Positions 60,188-64,000 of a stretch of DNA of 64,000 nt are shown here, piece by piece (position 1 is the stretch's first letter; each line of letters starts with the position of its first letter). The stretch is taken from the NCBI RefSeq assembly GCF_011395035.1, contig NZ_CP024768.1, forward strand, positions 2,641,286 to 2,705,285, in the 5' to 3' direction. The position numbers and the translations under genes are program-made. The notes beneath the pieces were generated by a model that saw only the letters and a program-made list of their open reading frames with translations, was not told the origin of the DNA and ran no database searches. Source of the DNA: Pantoea cypripedii. GTDB lineage: Bacteria; Pseudomonadota; Gammaproteobacteria; Enterobacterales; Enterobacteriaceae.

Positions 60188-61246
60188 ATGACTTCGCGCT
60201 CCGTAACCCTCGATGACGTCGCTCAACTGGCGGGGGTTTCCTATCAGACCGTTTCCCGTGTGCTTAACCGTTCCGTACAGGTATCACCGCGTACCCGGGA
60301 AAAAGTTGAGGCCGCGATGCAGCAACTCAACTATGTGCCGAACCGCGTAGCGCAGCAACTGGCCGGTAAAGCCACCCGCACGCTGGGGCTGGCTACCAGC
60401 GATCTGGCGCTGATGGCACCGGCGCAAATCGCCTCAGCCATCCAGCAGCGTGCCGCAGCGCTTGGCTATCATCTGGTGATGGCCATGGCGTCAGGCAGCG
60501 CACAGGACACGGTCAATGAACTGCTGGCGCAGCGGGTTGATGCGCTGCTGATCAATCTGCCACTGGACACCCGCGTGGCAGAACAGATTCAGCAGCAATG
60601 TGGCGATAAACCGGTTCTGTTTCTTGATGTTGAACGCAATGCAGCGGTCGCTCAATGTCAGTATCGCAGCGAATCTGGCGCCCGCCAGGCGGTGGATCAT
60701 CTGGTGGCGCTCGGCCATCGCCAGATTGGGGTGCTGAACGGTCCGGCAAGCTCAGCTTCTGCTCGTGCACGCTTTCAGGCGTGGCAACAGGCGCTGGCAG
60801 CACACAGGCTTACAGCCTGTTGCGTGCTGGAGGGGGACTGGAGTGCGGCGTCAGGTTATCAGGCGTTGCTCAGCCAGTTACCACACCACCTGCCGCAGGC
60901 GCTGCTGGTGGCGAACGATCAGATGGCGCTCGGCGCGATGCGCGCACTGCATCAGCATGGCGTGCAAATTCCCGCAGAAATCTCGCTGATTGGTTATGAC
61001 GACACAGCGGAAAGTGCCTGGTACCAGCCTCCCCTCACGACGGTGCGCCAGGATTTGCAGCAGCTCGGTGCGGTCAGTGTTGATCGATTATTGGTGCGGC
61101 TGGACGGTACGAGCCACGACGAACCACCCCTGGACACTACGCTGGTGGTACGGGAAACCACGGCAGCGCCGCAACAGGAAAAGCCAGATGTCGCCGAGGT
61201 GGCGCAACAGTTGCAGCAATTGGCTCGACGCTTAATGCGCCCGTAG
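60188..61246 (+). CDS. lacI: LacI-type repressor, orphan
   Basis: 352 residues from the ATG at 60188 after CAGGAGAGTTCA. The helix-turn-helix VTLDDVAQLAGVSYQTVSRVLNR keeps the YQ..R recognition residues of E. coli LacI. The hinge YVPNRVAQQLAGKATRTLG, core VALGHRQIGVLNGP, VANDQMALGAMRA and YDDTAES follow LacI closely. The end LQQLARRLMRP has leucines spaced for the tetramer helix. This is much closer to true LacI than to other family members. No lacZ or lacY is within the window, so its target is elsewhere or unlike E. coli. Confidence 0.9.
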   Translation: MTSRSVTLDDVAQLAGVSYQTVSRVLNRSVQVSPRTREKVEAAMQQLNYVPNRVAQQLAGKATRTLGLATSDLALMAPAQIASAIQQRAAALGYHLVMAMASGSAQDTVNELLAQRVDALLINLPLDTRVAEQIQQQCGDKPVLFLDVERNAAVAQCQYRSESGARQAVDHLVALGHRQIGVLNGPASSASARARFQAWQQALAAHRLTACCVLEGDWSAASGYQALLSQLPHHLPQALLVANDQMALGAMRALHQHGVQIPAEISLIGYDDTAESAWYQPPLTTVRQDLQQLGAVSVDRLLVRLDGTSHDEPPLDTTLVVRETTAAPQQEKPDVAEVAQQLQQLARRLMRP

Positions 61247-61270
61247 CAGCGCGATTTATCGCGCCTCTAC
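61242..61270. repeat. REP-like palindrome copy overlapping the lacI end
   Basis: CCGTAGCAGCGCGATTTATC followed by GCGCC, a copy of the dispersed core with one arm altered (CAG for CGG). Its first bases are the final codon and stop of lacI. Confidence 0.7.
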
Positions 61271-61277
61271 CGAAAAT

Positions 61278-61303
61278 ATTCAGGGGCCTTTCGGCCCCTG
61301 AAT
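61278..61303 (-). terminator. Terminator after tmaR
   Basis: Perfect stem ATTCAGGGGCC (61278-61288) / GGCCCCTGAAT (61293-61303) with a 4-base loop, followed in the minus direction by ATTTTC. It is between the convergent lacI and tmaR genes. Confidence 0.75.
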
Positions 61304-61305
61304 GG

Positions 61306-61626
61306 TTATTGCGGCTTGGGTTCGCCCATCGCCTTGAGTTTTTTCGACAGCTCACGGCGTTCTTTGGAAAGATCCGCGTTTTTAATGATGTACTCGTCCA
61401 CGCGGTCTTCATAGTCCACGCGCATGCTGGCGATAATTTCCTGAATCGCCTCAACGCTCATGCCCGGTTTGATGTATTCGCTCAGGTTATCCAGCAGCAA
61501 CACACGTTTCTGGTTATCACGGATTTTCTTCTCATTGTCCGTAATTTCGCGCTGTAGTTTGTTTTTACGACGAAACATACGCACAAACTCCAGAACGTCC
61601 TGAAATGATTGCTTGGCATTTTCCAT
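61306..61626 (-). CDS. tmaR: TmaR (YeeX), polar PTS-protein localiser, DUF496
   Basis: 106 residues from the ATG at 61626 (MENAKQSFQDVLEFVRMFRR). It is very close to E. coli TmaR (KNKLQREITDNEKKIRDNQKRVLLLDNLSEYIKPGMSVEAIQ, in part; DRVDEYIIKNADLSKERRELSKKLKAMGE, in part). TmaR forms a cell-pole cluster that sequesters PTS enzyme I. The longer frame to 61671 adds unrelated residues. Confidence 0.95.
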   Translation of the reverse strand: MENAKQSFQDVLEFVRMFRRKNKLQREITDNEKKIRDNQKRVLLLDNLSEYIKPGMSVEAIQEIIASMRVDYEDRVDEYIIKNADLSKERRELSKKLKAMGEPKPQ

Positions 61627-61796
61627 GTTGGCACCTTTCTTTAGGCCTGCCTGAGCAGGCGGAATAGTCAATGACGGGTCTAACCTTCAGCTTAGCGGCT
61701 TGCCAGCCTGGTAAGCAATTTTCACAGCTAAAATCGGACAGGGACTTATCTTAGCGCAAAGAAAGGGCGATTCACATTAAGTCATTGCCGCGAAAA

Positions 61797-62855
61797 CTAT
61801 TTACGTAACGCCAGACGAACCAAATCAGTCATACGCTCCAGCTGGCGTGCCTGTTCAAGGCTCAGCCAGACATAACCGTAAATCGAGGTGGTTTCCAGCT
61901 GCTTGCTACCATTAGCAATCAACTGCTCCAGCTCCTGCATGATATTGCCCAGTTCATGGCTGTTCGCCGTGACCTGCTCCGTCTCCCCTTTGACCATCAG
62001 CACCGCCAGTGCCTTCAGGGTGTTTTCCGTCATCTGCTGGGTGCGGCGTAACGCGGGTGCATTCAGCAGCAAATAATGACTCTCGCGTGACGCCCACCAC
62101 GCATCAATTTGCATCTGCATGGTGTTAACCATATTACGGTTTATGGTCTGAATGGCTTCAAACACCGATTTGGGAATGCGGGTCTCTTTGCTGGCGGGTT
62201 CCAGTAGCGCGCGCATTTTGATCACGCTGGTGAGCAGTTTCTGAAACGGTTTATTCAACCGTGGCTTATCCACCAGGTTGGCAGAAAAACCGGTGTGATG
62301 AATTTTCGCCATATTGATAAAGGCATCGGAGAGCTGGATACGCCAGTGAATGTAGGCACGCTGCGCCCAGATGGCGGTGAACAACAGCGCCATCAGCGAC
62401 CCCAGAATCACATCCCCGCCGCGCCACATCGCCACGGTGAAATCCCCTGCCGGTGCGCCGACCACCACACTCAGGGTGATGCCAATCAGCAGCGCCATAT
62501 AAGGATGTTTGCCGAGAGTGAGATAACCGCACACCACCATTACCGTGAAACACCACACCAGCATGACCGGCAGCGAGATCAGTTCCAGCTTCAATGCGAT
62601 CAGTCCCGAGACAGCCCCGGCAAAGGTACCAATGATACGCTGGACAACACGAGGAAAGACATTTCCCCAGGTTGAGATCGGCCCCATCACCACCACTAAG
62701 GTAATCAGCGGCCAGGTTCCTTCCGGGATGTCAGTCAGACGGACAAACAAAAAACTCAGGACAAAAGCGATAGCGATACGCACGCCATGTACGGCGCGAT
62801 AATGGCGGTAGAGCCAGAACTCAATGGATGAAATAGGCTTATCAGCGCGTAACAT
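61797..62855 (-). CDS. yeeA: YeeA, FUSC-like inner-membrane protein
   Basis: 352 residues, the same length as E. coli YeeA. Six or so helices lie in the first half (HGVRIAIAFVLSFLFVRLTD; WPLITLVVVMGPISTWGNVFPRVVQRIIGTFAGAVSGLIAL, in part; DVILGSLMALLFTAIWAQRAY), then a cytosolic helical half ending SLEQARQLERMTDLVRLALRK. Relatives include aromatic-acid exporters, but YeeA has no proven substrate. The position between tmaR and sbmC is conserved. Confidence 0.92.
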   Translation of the reverse strand: MLRADKPISSIEFWLYRHYRAVHGVRIAIAFVLSFLFVRLTDIPEGTWPLITLVVVMGPISTWGNVFPRVVQRIIGTFAGAVSGLIALKLELISLPVMLVWCFTVMVVCGYLTLGKHPYMALLIGITLSVVVGAPAGDFTVAMWRGGDVILGSLMALLFTAIWAQRAYIHWRIQLSDAFINMAKIHHTGFSANLVDKPRLNKPFQKLLTSVIKMRALLEPASKETRIPKSVFEAIQTINRNMVNTMQMQIDAWWASRESHYLLLNAPALRRTQQMTENTLKALAVLMVKGETEQVTANSHELGNIMQELEQLIANGSKQLETTSIYGYVWLSLEQARQLERMTDLVRLALRK

Positions 62856-63026
62856 GATGATCCGGGAACGGGAAAATTTTGCGCGCTATGTTACCCTGGC
62901 AAAACAGGATTCCTTAACCCCTGACGCGCATTTTTACTGACTTTTTGACCACTGCTTACAAAAACCAACATGCGCGCTACATCCTTTTTTCCCAATCGAA
63001 ACATAGATGTAACGCCATGAACGTTT

Positions 63027-63488
63027 TTAACGTGGCCGCACCGGAATATACATGTTCAGCAGCCAGTTGCCACTTTGCGTTCCATCGGAAAGATAATGCT
63101 CATAGCAGGGCCGTTCATCGATTTGCCAGTCACTGCGTTGCTGCAATAATGTGAACAACTCATTCCAGGCACCAAAGAAGTCGTTATTAATGACTTCATG
63201 GCAGGTGTGGAAGTAGTAGCCTCCCGCCAGCGTGCCGTGCTGAATATTGTCCCCTGCTGCGAGGGCAAAATCAGCCGCAACCGTGAGCACAGTTTCCACG
63301 ACTAACTCTTCAGGGGGTAACGCCTGGGGATTGCCATAGTAAATGGCCATCCACTCCCCGGAAAAGCCATGACGCGCCGCCCACACCTTCAGTTGCCCAA
63401 AACCCTGGGGCACGGTTTCCTGCCAGGGTCCCTTCAGGCGATAACCGACCCAGCTTTGCGCCGGACGATCAACGATGGATGTTTTCAT
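63027..63488 (-). CDS. sbmC: SbmC/GyrI, DNA gyrase inhibitor
   Basis: 153 residues of the GyrI-like fold (SWVGYRLKGPWQETVPQGFGQLKVWAARHG, in part; GEWMAIYYGNPQALPPEELVVETVLTVAADFAL, in part; LAGGYYFHTCHEVINNDFFGAWNELFTLL, in part). It protects gyrase from peptide toxins such as microcin B17 and CcdB. In E. coli it is SOS-regulated. The upstream stretch to the dacD end is short (57 bp), so the two may be cotranscribed. Confidence 0.93.
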   Translation of the reverse strand: MKTSIVDRPAQSWVGYRLKGPWQETVPQGFGQLKVWAARHGFSGEWMAIYYGNPQALPPEELVVETVLTVAADFALAAGDNIQHGTLAGGYYFHTCHEVINNDFFGAWNELFTLLQQRSDWQIDERPCYEHYLSDGTQSGNWLLNMYIPVRPR

Positions 63489-63545
63489 GATTCACCTCGG
63501 TATCAGCCGCAAAATGGGGATGCTGATACCGAAGTTAGACCATGC

Positions 63546-64000
63546 TTACAGTTTTTGCTTCAGGTAATCTTCAATACGCGTCACGATCCCGGCTTTATTG
63601 ACTGCCGTCAGCGCGTAGAGCGGATAGCTTGCCAGCTGCTTGTCCTTGTCCATCACCTGAATCTCACCCACCTGCTCGTTGGCCTTCAATGGCGCTTCCA
63701 GATCTTTGCGGTCAATAACGTATTTCGCTTTTACGTTCTGCACTTCGCTGCGCGGCAGCGAGAGATAGATGTCCTGGGTGGTGCCGACATCCACCTGATG
63801 CGGATTACCGTACCAGACGTTTTCGGTGCCAATCTTCTTGCCTGCATGGAACAGTTGGACGGTGTCAAAGTTGTTCTGACCCCAGACCAGCAGCTTGCGT
63901 GCCTGTTCCTCACGACCTTTCGGGCTTTTACCCCCCATAATCACCGCTATCAGACGATGCTGACCAATGATATTCGAGGCGATAATGTTAAAACCGGCGG
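63546..64000 (-). CDS. dacD: D-alanyl-D-alanine carboxypeptidase, C-terminal part (DacD type)
   Basis: The frame is open to the window edge, so only the last 151 or so codons are seen. It shows the end of the peptidase domain (AGFNIIASN, LIAVIMGGKSPKGREEQARKLL) and the C-terminal beta domain (IYLSLPRSEVQNVKAKYVI; KANEQVGEIQVMDKDKQLASYPLYAL, in part), ending with an amphipathic anchor helix (GIVTRIEDYLKQKL). The place beside sbmC matches E. coli dacD. Catalytic residues lie outside the window. Confidence 0.88.
   Translation of the reverse strand, partial: AGFNIIASNIIGQHRLIAVIMGGKSPKGREEQARKLLVWGQNNFDTVQLFHAGKKIGTENVWYGNPHQVDVGTTQDIYLSLPRSEVQNVKAKYVIDRKDLEAPLKANEQVGEIQVMDKDKQLASYPLYALTAVNKAGIVTRIEDYLKQKL

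Overview
The window is chromosomal DNA from a member of the Enterobacterales. The right end carries tmaR, yeeA, sbmC and the end of a dacD-type gene in the Escherichia coli order. Two intact tRNA-Asn genes lie in the same neighbourhood, as in E. coli. Codon use, the small palindromic repeats and the T6SS layout suggest a plant- or insect-associated genus such as Pantoea or Erwinia, but there is no rRNA here and the genus is an inference.

Layout. At 1-2360 is the end of a sugar ABC import operon (ATPase cut by the window edge, and periplasmic binding protein). At 2821-2983 is a tRNA-Asn with its own promoter and terminator. From 43.9 kb down to 4.7 kb, all on the minus strand, is a complete type VI secretion locus. 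It has all 13 core components: TssJ, K, L, M, A, B, C, Hcp, E, F, G, ClpV and VgrG. It also has the post-translational control set TagF, PpkA, PppA and FHA-protein TagH, plus TagJ, an exported accessory protein and a leading lipoprotein.

The secretion locus carries three effector stations. (1) Next to hcp is a protein with a C-terminal glycine-rich hydrophobic hairpin, followed by three paralogous two-helix membrane proteins that are probable immunity proteins. (2) VgrG has a roughly 195-residue C-terminal extension that looks like a peptidoglycan hydrolase. It is followed by three exported proteins that share domains in a chain, one of them with an LprI-type lysozyme-inhibitor domain. (3) A prePAAR-Rhs protein has its own DcrB-type chaperone, a C-terminal toxin tip and an immunity gene. 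Downstream lie two displaced older Rhs tips (an ADP-ribosyltransferase-like one and an HNH nuclease remnant), each still with an immunity gene and separated by symE copies. Toxin tips and immunity genes are visibly more AT-rich than the secretion core.

Beyond the secretion locus, 44.8-50.9 kb holds a methionine-type ABC transporter pair without a binding protein, a TetR regulator, a sugar-lactone-oxidase-like flavoprotein, a family 8 glycosyltransferase and a Gfo/Idh/MocA dehydrogenase. A second, identical tRNA-Asn follows at 51.2 kb. The last 12 kb is mixed metabolism: LysR regulator/glutathione transferase pair, luciferase-like flavin oxidoreductase, fatty-acid desaturase overlapping a PhnD-like protein, a stand-alone second EF-G, a PanE-family reductase, YdcF, a true LacI-type repressor without visible lac genes, then tmaR-yeeA-sbmC-dacD. 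A family of short palindromes (core GCGCGATAAATCGCGC) is scattered between genes in the right third.

The most notable material is the Rhs tip array with symE fragments at 4.7-7.1 kb, the domain-sharing immunity trio behind VgrG, and the hcp-linked effector with three immunity paralogues. All functional assignments come from reading motifs; no database search was run.
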